Assembly: GCA_027037705.1 (NCBI GenBank)
Contig: JALVYZ010000234.1
Location: forward strand, 1 to 11,704
Origin: a bacterium
GTDB lineage: Bacteria; DYJV01; JALVYZ01
Direction: 5' to 3'
Length of the DNA: 11,704 nucleotides
The notes beneath the pieces are model-generated. The model was not told the DNA's origin and ran no database searches. It saw only the letters and a program-made list of their open reading frames with translations. Position 1 is the stretch's first letter; every line of letters begins with the position of its first letter. Below are positions 1-7,419 of this stretch, piece after piece. The position numbers were made by a program, and so were the translations under genes.

Positions 1-203
1 CTTTATATGGTGACCCAGAAATATTAGTACTTGATGAGGCTACAAGTGCTCTTGATTATGAAACAGAAAAAGAGATTATGAATGAAATATATGAGATAGG
101 AAAAGATAAGACATTGATAATTGTAGCACATCGCCATTCTACTATTATTAATTGCAATAAGATTTATATTATAGAGAATAAAAAAGTTAAATTAGTCAAT
201 TAA
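1..203 (+). CDS. ABC transporter ATPase, C-terminal fragment (PglK/MsbA-type flippase or exporter)
   Basis: The open frame enters from the left edge (first whole codon at position 3) and ends at TAA 201-203, so only the last 66 residues are seen. They contain the Walker B aspartate and catalytic glutamate with D-loop ([12 protein letters not shown]), and the H-loop histidine in the segment [10 protein letters not shown]. This is the end of an ABC nucleotide-binding domain; the closeness of LDEATSALD and AHR-STI to lipid and oligosaccharide exporters (MsbA, PglK) is family knowledge. The usual leucine after AHR is a histidine here. The next gene begins 27 nt later in a glycan cluster, so a lipid-linked oligosaccharide flippase is the best inference. 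The membrane domain, which would decide it, lies outside the window. Confidence 0.85.
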   Translation, partial: LYGDPEILVLDEATSALDYETEKEIMNEIYEIGKDKTLIIVAHRHSTIINCNKIYIIENKKVKLVN

Positions 204-230
204 TTTTTTAAAAAGGATAATATATATTTC

Positions 231-2039
231 ATGTGTGGAATTGCAGGAGGGGTTAACTTAAAATTAGATAAAGAGTTTTTAGAAAAAGCTCTTTTTCATA
301 GAGGGCCAGATGACATAGGATATTTTGAAAATAAAAATATTTTTTTATTTCATACAAGACTTGCTATTCAGGATATAAGGCGAGGAAAACAGCCATTTAA
401 ATTTAAAAATTTTGTTATTGTTTACAATGGAGAAATATATAATCATCTTGAGTTAAGAGACCAATATTTAAAGGATTTCAAATTTTCAACTCATTCAGAT
501 ACAGAAACACTTCTCTACATGTTCATAAAATTCAGAGAAAATATGTTTGAAAAGATTGATGGAATGTTTGCCTTTGCTATTTTTGACATGGAGAATAAAA
601 AATTATTTCTTGCAAGGGATAGAACAGGGAAAAAGCCTCTTTATTATTATTTAGAAGATGATAAATTTTTTTTTGCAAGTGAGCTTAATGTTTTTAAGTG
701 TATAAATAGATTACAAATTAGTGATGAAGCTATTTATTTATACTTGAGATGTGGATTTTTCCCATTTGATACAACTCCTTATAAAAAAGTAAAAAAATTA
801 AAAAATGGGAGTTTTTTAGTATTTAATCTACAAAATTATTCTTTAAAGGAATCAAAATATTTTGATATTTTAGAATATTATTTGCAACCAAAATTATTAA
901 AAGATGAGGATGAGACTATAGAAATTTTGGATGAAAAACTATCAAAAAGTGTCAAAGATAGACTTTTAGCTTCAGATTTAGAAGTTGGGGCTTTTCTAAG
1001 TGGAGGTATAGATAGTTCTCTGGTAGTAGCTTTTGCTTCTCAATTTGTATCTAACTTAAAAACTTTTACTGTGAAGTTTGAAGGTGAATATGATGAGACC
1101 CCATTAGCTAAATTAACTGCACAAAAATATGGAACTGAACATAATGAAGTTGAAATTTCAATGAATTTAAAGGAAGATGTTGTAAAAATATTAAAAAATT
1201 ATGGAATGCCATTTATGGATTCTTCTGCAATTCCAAGTTATTATGTAAGTAGAGAAGCAAAAAAATATTTAACTGTAATTTTAAATGGAGATGGAGCTGA
1301 TGAGTTGTTTGCAGGATATAGAAGATATGTGCCAGTAACTAATAAGTATCTAAAAATTGCAAGAAAATTTAATTATTTATTAAAGATTTTACCTCTGCCA
1401 GATGAAAAAAAATCAATTTATAATTATATTTATCGTTTACTTGAAATGAGTAACAAAAAAGGACTTGATTTTTATCTTTCTGCAACAAATGATATTTTTG
1501 AAGATGTTTACTATTTTGAAAGTAATGAAATTTTAGAAAAGCTTGATAATTTTATTTTAAGTGTTTTTGAAAATAAAGAATTAACAGAATTATCAAAATT
1601 TTTATATCTTGATTTTGAATTAATTTTATTTTGTGATTTGCTTATAAAAATGGACATTGCAACAATGGCAAACTCATTGGAGGGTAGAAGTCCATTTTTA
1701 AGCAAATATCTACTTGAATTTGCTCCACAAATTCCAGATAAGTATAAAATTTACAAATTAACTACAAAATATATTTTAAGAAAATTAGGAAAGAAATATT
1801 TACCTAAAAGATTGATAAATCAACCAAAGAGAGGATTTGAAGTTCCATTAAAAAAATGGATAAATCACGAGCTAAAAGATTTAATATTTGATGCGTTGAG
1901 AAAAGGATGTTGTTCAGAAAATTATATCAATAGAAAATTTATAGATAATTTATTAAATAAAAAAATAAGGATATCAGAAGAAAAAAGAGCTAAAATTTTA
2001 TGGACAATGTTTTGTCTTGAAGTATGGAAAAATGAATAA
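231..2039 (+). CDS. asnB: Glutamine-hydrolysing asparagine synthetase family protein (AsnB), possibly a sugar amidotransferase
   Basis: This 602-residue protein has the two-domain layout and length of class B asparagine synthetases. The start is fixed by Cys2, the N-terminal nucleophile exposed after Met removal (MCGIAGG). The class II glutaminase domain shows HRGPDD (23-28), HTRLAIQD (41-48), VYNGEIYNH (64-72) and ARDRTGKKPLYYY (128-140). The synthetase domain carries the pyrophosphate-binding loop SGGIDSS (257-263) and GDGADELFAGYRRY (353-366). Known chemistry: glutamine supplies ammonia to an AMP-activated carboxylate, normally aspartate. Homologues inside polysaccharide clusters are thought to amidate uronic-acid sugars instead, so its position between a flippase-like ABC gene and glycosyltransferases leaves both roles open. 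A weak ribosome site (AAAAGGA, 211-217) lies 13 nt upstream. The end overlaps the next gene by 8 nt. Confidence 0.93.
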   Translation: MCGIAGGVNLKLDKEFLEKALFHRGPDDIGYFENKNIFLFHTRLAIQDIRRGKQPFKFKNFVIVYNGEIYNHLELRDQYLKDFKFSTHSDTETLLYMFIKFRENMFEKIDGMFAFAIFDMENKKLFLARDRTGKKPLYYYLEDDKFFFASELNVFKCINRLQISDEAIYLYLRCGFFPFDTTPYKKVKKLKNGSFLVFNLQNYSLKESKYFDILEYYLQPKLLKDEDETIEILDEKLSKSVKDRLLASDLEVGAFLSGGIDSSLVVAFASQFVSNLKTFTVKFEGEYDETPLAKLTAQKYGTEHNEVEISMNLKEDVVKILKNYGMPFMDSSAIPSYYVSREAKKYLTVILNGDGADELFAGYRRYVPVTNKYLKIARKFNYLLKILPLPDEKKSIYNYIYRLLEMSNKKGLDFYLSATNDIFEDVYYFESNEILEKLDNFILSVFENKELTELSKFLYLDFELILFCDLLIKMDIATMANSLEGRSPFLSKYLLEFAPQIPDKYKIYKLTTKYILRKLGKKYLPKRLINQPKRGFEVPLKKWINHELKDLIFDALRKGCCSENYINRKFIDNLLNKKIRISEEKRAKILWTMFCLEVWKNE

Positions 2040-3147
2040 TAAAAAGATTGTATTTCTTTCACACCTTGATCTTAATTTATATTTATTTAGACTTCCTATT
2101 ATGAAACAACTTGTAAAAAATGGATTTAATGTTTATGCAATAATTCCAAAAGGAGACTATTTTGAAAAATTTAAAGATTTTGGTATAATACCTATACATT
2201 ATACAATAGAAAGGAGTAGTTTAAACATTTTTTATGAAGCTAAAACTCTCAAAAAAATTAAAGAAATTATAAAAAAAATAGATCCTGATATTTTACATAC
2301 TTTTATGCATAAACCAAATATCTATGGAAATTTATCTGGTGCAAGAAATATAATAAATACTGTTTCAGGACTTGGAAGCTTTTTTATACATGATGATATC
2401 AAGTCAAAATTGGTAAGAAAAATAATTGAAAATCTTTACAAAATTACAACAAAAAATGCCAAAAAGATTATTTTTCAAAATCAAGATGATATGTATTATT
2501 TTTTGAATAAAAGAATTATTCCTGAAAGTAAAGCTGTTTTAGTAAAATCAAGCGGAGTTGATACAGAATATTTTAAACCACAGCCTCAAAATCAAGAATT
2601 AATGAATGAATTAAAGATTGATAAAGATAAATTAGTTGTTTTAATGATTGCAAGGGTTATAAAAGATAAAGGAGTGCTTGAATATATTAAAGCAGCTGAA
2701 AATTTAAAAAATAAAGCAATTTTTTTATATGCTGGTGAGATAGATAGGGGGAACAAAAATGCTTTTATTCCAGATTGGAGAAATGTGAAATATCTTGGTT
2801 TTAGAAAAGATATAAAAGATTTGATTTCTATTGCAGATATTGTAGCCCTTCCAAGTTATAGAGAAGGGACTCCGCGAACATTACTTGAAGCTGGAGCAAT
2901 GGAAAAACCATTGATAACAACTGATGCTCCAGGATGTAGAGAGGTAGTTAAAGATGGATATAATGGTTTTCTTGTTCCTGTTAAAAATATAGAATTATTA
3001 ACTGAAAAGATAAAGAAGCTAATTGAAAATCAAGAATTGAGAGAAAAGTTTGGACAAAATAGTAGAAAATTCATCACAGAAAATTTTGATGTAAAAATTG
3101 TAGTTTCAAAATATATTGAAATTTATGAAGAGATTTTAAATGTATAG
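2032..3147 (+). CDS. GT4-family glycosyltransferase, PglA/CapM-like
   Basis: The product has 371 residues with the GT-B fold pattern of family 4 retaining glycosyltransferases. The N-terminal half starts [20 protein letters not shown] and includes VSGLGSFF (111-118). The C-terminal nucleotide-sugar half has [18 protein letters not shown] (205-222), the EX7E motif with Glu278 and Glu286 ([14 protein letters not shown], 277-290) and [19 protein letters not shown] (298-316). I chose ATG 2032 rather than the in-frame TTG at 2017 because homologues begin right before the first beta strand; it overlaps asnB by 8 nt. In Campylobacter the similar PglA adds GalNAc to undecaprenyl-PP-bacillosamine. Being directly upstream of a PglC gene suggests it adds the second sugar on the cytoplasmic membrane face. 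Donor specificity cannot be read from sequence. Confidence 0.9.
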   Translation: MNNKKIVFLSHLDLNLYLFRLPIMKQLVKNGFNVYAIIPKGDYFEKFKDFGIIPIHYTIERSSLNIFYEAKTLKKIKEIIKKIDPDILHTFMHKPNIYGNLSGARNIINTVSGLGSFFIHDDIKSKLVRKIIENLYKITTKNAKKIIFQNQDDMYYFLNKRIIPESKAVLVKSSGVDTEYFKPQPQNQELMNELKIDKDKLVVLMIARVIKDKGVLEYIKAAENLKNKAIFLYAGEIDRGNKNAFIPDWRNVKYLGFRKDIKDLISIADIVALPSYREGTPRTLLEAGAMEKPLITTDAPGCREVVKDGYNGFLVPVKNIELLTEKIKKLIENQELREKFGQNSRKFITENFDVKIVVSKYIEIYEEILNV

Positions 3148-3745
3148 AAATTGTATTAAACCAATAATTGATTTTTTTTTAGCAATTATTTTATTGATAT
3201 TATTATCTCCATTGATGATTTTAATTTCAATTTTTATATACTTTTCAATGGGAAAGCCTGTTTTATTTAAACAAAAAAGACCAGGATATAAAGAAAAGAT
3301 TTTTACTTTATATAAATTTAGAACAATGACTAATGAAAAAGATAAGAATGGAAATTTATTGCCTGATGAAAAGAGATTGACAAAAGTTGGTAAAATAATT
3401 AGAAATTTAAGTCTGGATGAGTTACCACAATTATTTAATGTTTTAAAAGGCGATATGAGTTTTGTTGGACCAAGGCCTTTACTTGTAGAATATTTACCAT
3501 TATACAATGATAGGCAAAGAAAAAGACATGAAGTAAAACCTGGGATAACAGGTCTTGCTCAGGTAATGGGAAGAAATGCGTTAACATGGAAGGAGAAATT
3601 TGAATATGATGTTTACTATGTAGAGAATTTATCATTCTGGCTCGATCTAAAAATAATTTTATTAACAATATTGAAAGTATTAAAGAGAGAAGGTATTTCT
3701 CCAGAAAATAGAGTTACTATGGAAAAATTTAATGGAAAAAATTAA
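3140..3745 (+). CDS. pglC: Monotopic phosphoglycosyl transferase PglC (initiating sugar-1-phosphate transferase)
   Basis: This 201-residue protein is the size of the minimal bacterial sugar transferase (PF02397) and closely follows Campylobacter PglC as I remember it. It has the N-terminal re-entrant membrane helix with its Ser-Pro break (S23-P24, in LLSPLMIL), the catalytic Asp-Glu dyad at the same numbers (D93-E94 in [16 protein letters not shown]), the [13 protein letters not shown] segment (106-118), [14 protein letters not shown] (134-147) and a tail ending EKFNGKN as in PglC. The enzyme moves sugar-1-phosphate from a UDP-sugar to undecaprenyl phosphate through a covalent Asp intermediate, starting glycan assembly. 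It overlaps the GT4 gene by 8 nt, with GAAGAG (3127-3132) as ribosome site. Its usual substrate is UDP-di-N-acetylbacillosamine; here the acyl group on N4 is uncertain because pglD is not adjacent. Confidence 0.92.
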   Translation: MYRNCIKPIIDFFLAIILLILLSPLMILISIFIYFSMGKPVLFKQKRPGYKEKIFTLYKFRTMTNEKDKNGNLLPDEKRLTKVGKIIRNLSLDELPQLFNVLKGDMSFVGPRPLLVEYLPLYNDRQRKRHEVKPGITGLAQVMGRNALTWKEKFEYDVYYVENLSFWLDLKIILLTILKVLKREGISPENRVTMEKFNGKN

Positions 3746-4705
3746 ATGAAAATAGAAAATATTTTAATTACAAGTGCAGGAAGAAGAGTAACATTAGTAA
3801 ATATTTTTAGAAAAACTTTAAAAAAATATAATAAAAATGGAGAAGTATATACTACAGATATGAATCCTTTTTTTAGTAGTGCATGTCATATTTCAGATGG
3901 TTATTTTGAAGTGCCAAAAGTTACAGATAAAAATTATATTAAAATTTTAAAAGAGATCTGTATTGAAAATAATATTTCTATTGTTGTTCCAACAATTGAT
4001 ACAGAATTACATATATTAGCTTCTGCAAAGGATGAATTTTTAGAGTATAATATTTTAATTGCAGTATCATCAGAAGAATTTTGTAAAACTTTTTATTTAA
4101 AAACAACTACTGAAAGATTTTTTAAAAAATATGGATTTAAAACTCCTGAAATTATAACAGATTTAAATAATTGTTCCTTCCCGATTTTTGCAAAAAAAAA
4201 TAATTCTTCAAGTTCAATAGGAGCAAAGATTATCAATAATTTAGAAGAAGCTAAGAGCCTTTCAAAATATGGTGATTATATATTTCAGCAATATATAAAT
4301 GGAGAAGAGTATACAGTTGATGTTTTTATTGATAGAAATGAAAGGGTGATATCTATCATTCCGAGGTTAAGAATTGAAATTAGAGCAGGAGAAGTTAGTA
4401 AAGCAAAAACAGTAAAAGACAAAAAAATAATAGAGAAAGTAAAAGAAGTTTGCAAATATTTAAAAGGAGCATATGGTTGTTTAACAATTCAGTTATTTAA
4501 AACAGAAAATGAAATATATTTTATTGAGATAAATCCAAGATTTGGGGGAGGATATCCATTAAGTTATTTTGCTGGGGCTAATTTTGCAGATTATTTAATT
4601 CAAGATTTTTTGCAATATGATTTAATTTATAATGAAAGCTGGAAAAATAATTTAATTATGCTTAGATATGATGCAGAGGTTATAGTTGATGGTAATAGTT
4701 TTTGA
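3746..4705 (+). CDS. ATP-grasp ligase, carbamoyl-phosphate-synthase-like, glycan-cluster type
   Basis: The protein has 319 residues. An N-terminal pre-ATP-grasp Rossmann-like domain opens with ILITSAGRRVTLVNIF (6-21), followed by TTDMNPFFSSACHISDGYF (36-54) and VPTIDTELHILASAKDEF (81-98). The ATP-grasp part includes a small Ser/Gly loop (NNSSSSIGAK, 152-161), the strand before the acid cluster (QQYINGEEYTVDVFID, 181-196) and the metal/ATP signature FIEINPRFGGGYPLSYFAG (259-277). Such enzymes join a carboxylate to an amine or other nucleophile through an acylphosphate; the acceptor is unknown. It starts on the base after the pglC stop and overlaps the HAD gene by 17 nt. It occupies the place held by the acetyltransferase gene pglD in Campylobacter, so ligation of an acyl or amino-acid group to an amino sugar is a reasonable but untested inference. 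Confidence 0.85.
   Translation: MKIENILITSAGRRVTLVNIFRKTLKKYNKNGEVYTTDMNPFFSSACHISDGYFEVPKVTDKNYIKILKEICIENNISIVVPTIDTELHILASAKDEFLEYNILIAVSSEEFCKTFYLKTTTERFFKKYGFKTPEIITDLNNCSFPIFAKKNNSSSSIGAKIINNLEEAKSLSKYGDYIFQQYINGEEYTVDVFIDRNERVISIIPRLRIEIRAGEVSKAKTVKDKKIIEKVKEVCKYLKGAYGCLTIQLFKTENEIYFIEINPRFGGGYPLSYFAGANFADYLIQDFLQYDLIYNESWKNNLIMLRYDAEVIVDGNSF
4675..4679 (+). promoter_or_regulatory. Ribosome-binding site deciding the start of the HAD gene
   Basis: AGAGG lies 9 nt before ATG 4689, inside the end of the ATP-grasp gene. This favours ATG 4689 over the in-frame TTG at 4686 and indicates coupled translation of the two genes. Confidence 0.55.
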
Positions 4706-5315
4706 TCTTGATGATACATTATATAATGAAGTTGATTTTGTAAGAAGTGGATTTAAAGAAATTTCAAGTTATTTAGGAGATGATTTATATTATGATTTTA
4801 TGTGGAATTTATTTTTAGAAGAAGGTAGTGGAAAAATATTTAATAAATTAATAGAAAAATTTAAAATAAAAGAAGATATTGCAAAACTTCTTGAAATTTA
4901 TAGATTCCATATACCAGATATAAAATTAAGTGAAGAGTCAATTAGATTATTAGAATTTGCAAAAAATTATAAAACAGCCTTAATAACAGATGGACATTAT
5001 ATTACTCAAAAAAATAAGTTTCTAACTTTAGGTCTGGGAAAATTTATAGAATATTCTGTTTTTACAGATTTTTATCATACCTCTAAGTTTGAGGAAAAGC
5101 CATTTATCATGGTTATGAAATATTTTAAAAATGAGGATAAATTCATTTATATTGCTGATAATCCTAAAAAGGATTTTATAGTTCCTAAAAAGTTAAAATG
5201 GTATACAATAAGATATAAAAATCCATATGGTATTTATAAATCGTATCCAAATAATGCTAATATTGAGGTTGATTCATTAGAAAAAATTATATCAATATTA
5301 GAGGAGATTAAATGA
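4689..5315 (+). CDS. HAD-superfamily hydrolase paired with the ATP-grasp gene
   Basis: From ATG 4689 the product has 208 residues. Motif I is FDLDDTL (5-11, nucleophile D6 and acid/base D8). Motif II is ALITDG (97-102, T100). Motif III is the lysine in FEEKP (K137). Motif IV is YIADNPKKDF (154-163, D157 and D162). All catalytic positions of a HAD phosphatase are present, with an alpha-helical C1 cap at about residues 15-85. The substrate is not deducible; a sugar phosphate, nucleotide or acyl-phosphate product of neighbouring enzymes are candidates. It overlaps the ATP-grasp gene by 17 nt and pglE by 4 nt (ATGA), so the three are probably made together. I recall ATP-grasp plus HAD pairs recurring in surface-polysaccharide clusters, which supports a joint role. 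Confidence 0.87.
   Translation: MVIVFDLDDTLYNEVDFVRSGFKEISSYLGDDLYYDFMWNLFLEEGSGKIFNKLIEKFKIKEDIAKLLEIYRFHIPDIKLSEESIRLLEFAKNYKTALITDGHYITQKNKFLTLGLGKFIEYSVFTDFYHTSKFEEKPFIMVMKYFKNEDKFIYIADNPKKDFIVPKKLKWYTIRYKNPYGIYKSYPNNANIEVDSLEKIISILEEIK
5301..5306 (+). promoter_or_regulatory. Strong ribosome-binding site of pglE
   Basis: GAGGAG is placed 5 nt before ATG 5312, within the last codons of the HAD gene. It is one of the few strong sites in the glycan block and confirms the ATGA-overlap start. Confidence 0.65.
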
Positions 5316-6439
5316 TATTTCTCTCTCCACCTTACATGTCAGGTAAAGAGCTTGAATATATTAAAAAGGTTTTTGAAAGCAATTATATTGCACCTGTTGG
5401 AGAGTTTTTGGATAAATTTGAAAAAAATATTTGTGATTACACAAAAAGTAAATATGCAGTAGCTGTATCATCAGGGACTTCTGCAATTCATCTTGCTTTG
5501 AGAGTCCTTGGAGTAAGAGAAGGAGATTATGTCTTATGTTCAACATTTACATTTATTGGCTCAGTTTCTCCTGTACTTTATCAAAATGCAATTCCAGTTT
5601 TTATAGATAGTAATTATAAAACATGGAATTTAGATCCAGATTTACTTGAACTTGCTATTAATGAGTTACATAAAAAGGAGATATACCCAAAAGCATTAAT
5701 TTTAACTCATATTTACGGACAACCAGCAGAAATTGATAAAATTCTTGAGATTTGTAATAAATTTAACATTTATCTTATTGAGGATGCAGCAGAATCTCTT
5801 GGCGCAACTTTTAATAATAAACATACTGGTACTTTTGGAATTGCAGGAGTTTATTCTTTTAATGGCAATAAAATAATTACAACTTCTGGGGGAGGAATGC
5901 TTATATCCAATGAAAAATGGGTTGTGGAAAAAGCAAGATTTTATGCAACCCAAGCAAAAGAAGATACTTTATGGTATGAGCATAGAGAAGTTGGATATAA
6001 TTATAGGTTAAGCAATGTACTTGCGGGAATAGGTGTTGCTCAACTTGAGATGATTGAAGAAAAAATAGAAAAGAGAAGGAAAATTTTTAATTTATATAAA
6101 GAGTTATTAAAAGATTTGAATGTAGAATTTATGCCTGAACTTGAGAATGCAAGAGGGAACAGATGGTTAACCACTTTAACTTTTAATGATTTAGATATAA
6201 ATCCATTTGAAGTAGTAAAAAGAATGCAAAATATTGGGATAGAGACAAGGCCTTTGTGGAAACCAATGCATCTTCAGCCAGTTTTTAAAAATTTTATCTT
6301 TTATTCAAATGGAGTAAGTCAAGATATATTTAATAGAGGAATATGTCTTCCAAGTGGACATGAATTAACAGAGGATGATTTAATTTTTATTACCAATAAA
6401 TTAAAATCTATTATAGATGGATTAAATAAAAAAGCTTGA
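5312..6439 (+). CDS. pglE: PLP-dependent UDP-amino-sugar aminotransferase, PglE-like (DegT/DnrJ/EryC1 family)
   Basis: This 375-residue protein matches the DegT family and resembles Campylobacter PglE along its length. The N-terminus reads FLSPPYMSGKELEYIKKVF; VSSGTSAIHLAL (52-63) is the phosphate-binding region; IEDAAESLGA (156-165) carries the PLP-pairing Asp158; YSFNGNKIITTSGGGML (181-197) holds the Schiff-base Lys187; GYNYRLSNVLAGIG (228-241) and ETRPLWKPMH follow, and GICLPSG lies near the end. In the known pathway PglE aminates C4 of the UDP-4-keto-6-deoxy-GlcNAc made by PglF, using glutamate as amino donor. The product amine would be the substrate for acylation by PglD, which is not in this window. 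It is the last gene of the glycan block; a 61-nt gap with no clear terminator separates it from rpmE. Confidence 0.92.
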   Translation: MIFLSPPYMSGKELEYIKKVFESNYIAPVGEFLDKFEKNICDYTKSKYAVAVSSGTSAIHLALRVLGVREGDYVLCSTFTFIGSVSPVLYQNAIPVFIDSNYKTWNLDPDLLELAINELHKKEIYPKALILTHIYGQPAEIDKILEICNKFNIYLIEDAAESLGATFNNKHTGTFGIAGVYSFNGNKIITTSGGGMLISNEKWVVEKARFYATQAKEDTLWYEHREVGYNYRLSNVLAGIGVAQLEMIEEKIEKRRKIFNLYKELLKDLNVEFMPELENARGNRWLTTLTFNDLDINPFEVVKRMQNIGIETRPLWKPMHLQPVFKNFIFYSNGVSQDIFNRGICLPSGHELTEDDLIFITNKLKSIIDGLNKKA

Positions 6440-6489
6440 AATTTTTTTATAAATTCTGTAAAGGTAGATGGTCAAAATTTTATGATTTC

Positions 6490-6495
6490 GGAGGA
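6490..6495 (+). promoter_or_regulatory. Strong ribosome-binding site of rpmE
   Basis: GGAGGA sits 5 nt before ATG 6501. It is the best Shine-Dalgarno match in the window and fits the high expression expected for a ribosomal protein gene that begins a new functional block. Confidence 0.75.
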
Positions 6496-6500
6496 ATAAA

Positions 6501-6719
6501 ATGAAAGAGGGAATTCATCCAGAATACAATGAAGAAGTTGTTGTAAAGTGTGCATGTGGAAATACTTTTACAACAGGTTCAATAAAAAAAGAGATTAAAG
6601 TGGAGATTTGTTCTCAATGTCATCCTTTTTTTACTGGTAAACAGAAATTTGTTGACTCAGCAGGAAGAATTGAGAAATTTAGAAGAAAATATAAAGATTT
6701 TAATATTGAAAAGAAATAA
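6501..6719 (+). CDS. rpmE: 50S ribosomal protein L31, zinc-binding type
   Basis: The 72-residue product begins [20 protein letters not shown], a typical bacterial L31 start, and continues with [16 protein letters not shown] (37-52) and [10 protein letters not shown]. Cys17, Cys19, Cys37 and Cys40 mark the zinc-containing (C+) form rather than the zinc-free YkgM form. L31 sits at the central protuberance of the large ribosomal subunit and bridges to the 30S head. The stop shares one base with the thyX start (TAATG), so thyX translation is probably coupled to it. L31 genes near prfA and a DUF1385 gene are, from memory, a recurring arrangement in Firmicutes and related thermophiles. Confidence 0.96.
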   Translation: MKEGIHPEYNEEVVVKCACGNTFTTGSIKKEIKVEICSQCHPFFTGKQKFVDSAGRIEKFRRKYKDFNIEKK

Positions 6720-7405
6720 TGAAAGTCAGGCTTCTTGCACATACTCCTGAACCAGAAAAAGTTATAGCTTTAAGTGCAAGGCTTTGTTATTCAAAAGCAA
6801 ATATTGAAGATTTAGAAAAAAATTTTACTGACGATAAAATTAAAATTTTTTTAAAGAAAATAATAGATTTAGGTCATGAGTCTGTTTTAGAACATGTTAG
6901 TTTCACTTTTGGAATAGAAGGAATATCAAGGGCTTGTTCACATCAATTAGTGAGACATAGATTGGCAAGTTATTCTCAACAAAGTCAAAGATATGTAAAT
7001 TTTGATAATATTGAATATGTTATTCCTGATACAATAAAGAATAATAGAGAATTATGTGAAAAGTTTAAAAATTTTATGAAAGAAATATCAAAATTTTATA
7101 AAGAGATGCTTGACAAAAATATCCCAGCTGAGGATGCAAGATTTATATTGCCAAATTCATGTACAACAAAAATAATTGTAACTATGAATTTAAGAGAGTT
7201 AAAGCATTTTTTTAAATTGAGATGTTGTAACAGATCGCAATGGGAAATTAGAAAGTTAGCAATAGAGATGTTAAAAATTTTAAAAAATAAAATTCCTATT
7301 TTATTTTCTCAAATGGGTCCAGCCTGCCTAAATGGTCCATGCCCTGAAGGAATTATGAGTTGTGGGCAGATTCAAGAAGTGAGGGAATTTTTCAGGTCTT
7401 TATAA
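6719..7405 (+). CDS. thyX: FAD-dependent thymidylate synthase ThyX
   Basis: This 228-residue protein carries the ThyX signature RHRX7S: RHRLASYSQQSQRY (79-92, with R79, H80, R81 and S89). Other family landmarks are GHESVLEHVSFTFGIEGISR (52-71), EDARFILPNS (138-147), LRELKHFFKLR (158-168) and NRSQWEIR (171-178). ThyX makes dTMP from dUMP with methylenetetrahydrofolate and reduced FAD/NADPH, replacing ThyA. The C-terminal tail holds three cysteines (C203, C208, C215, in ACLNGPCPEGIMSCGQ), a pattern I recall from clostridial-type ThyX. Translation starts at the ATG overlapping the rpmE stop; no separate strong ribosome site is present. The enzyme's 1-nt overlap with rpmE places nucleotide supply in a translation operon. 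Confidence 0.96.
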   Translation: MKVRLLAHTPEPEKVIALSARLCYSKANIEDLEKNFTDDKIKIFLKKIIDLGHESVLEHVSFTFGIEGISRACSHQLVRHRLASYSQQSQRYVNFDNIEYVIPDTIKNNRELCEKFKNFMKEISKFYKEMLDKNIPAEDARFILPNSCTTKIIVTMNLRELKHFFKLRCCNRSQWEIRKLAIEMLKILKNKIPILFSQMGPACLNGPCPEGIMSCGQIQEVREFFRSL

Positions 7406-7409
7406 TTAT

Positions 7410-7414
7410 GGAGA
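7410..7414 (+). promoter_or_regulatory. Ribosome-binding site deciding the DUF1385 start
   Basis: GGAGA lies 5 nt before ATG 7420. This favours 7420 over ATG 7408 and over the upstream TTG 7360 (which would overlap thyX); the conserved family N-terminus also begins right after this codon. Confidence 0.6.
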
Positions 7415-7419
7415 AAAAA

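Noticed and set aside
124-180. Promoter for asnB inside the end of the ABC gene (several TATTAT/TATAAT-like words).
   Set aside because: Such words are frequent in this A+T-rich sequence and no well-spaced -35 partner stands out.
1511-1705. Minus-strand open frames opposite asnB, pglC, pglE, prfA and prmC (for example 1511-1705, 3136-3507, 5702-5953, 8374-8745, 10467-10673).
   Set aside because: They lie wholly within strongly supported + strand genes, have Ser/Phe/Ile-rich low-complexity products and show no family motif.
2017-2031. Upstream TTG starts giving longer products for the GT4 gene (2017), the HAD gene (4686) and the DUF1385 gene (7360).
   Set aside because: In each case a nearby ATG matches the family N-terminus, and for HAD and DUF1385 also a ribosome site; the extensions only add overlap with the previous gene.
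6440-6500. Terminator or promoter in the pglE-rpmE gap (AAATTTTTTTATAAATTC as a hairpin; TATGAT 6481-6486 as a -10 box).
   Set aside because: The hairpin is imperfect and all A/T; the -10-like box has only a 3/6 match as -35 partner and would leave almost no leader before the ribosome site.
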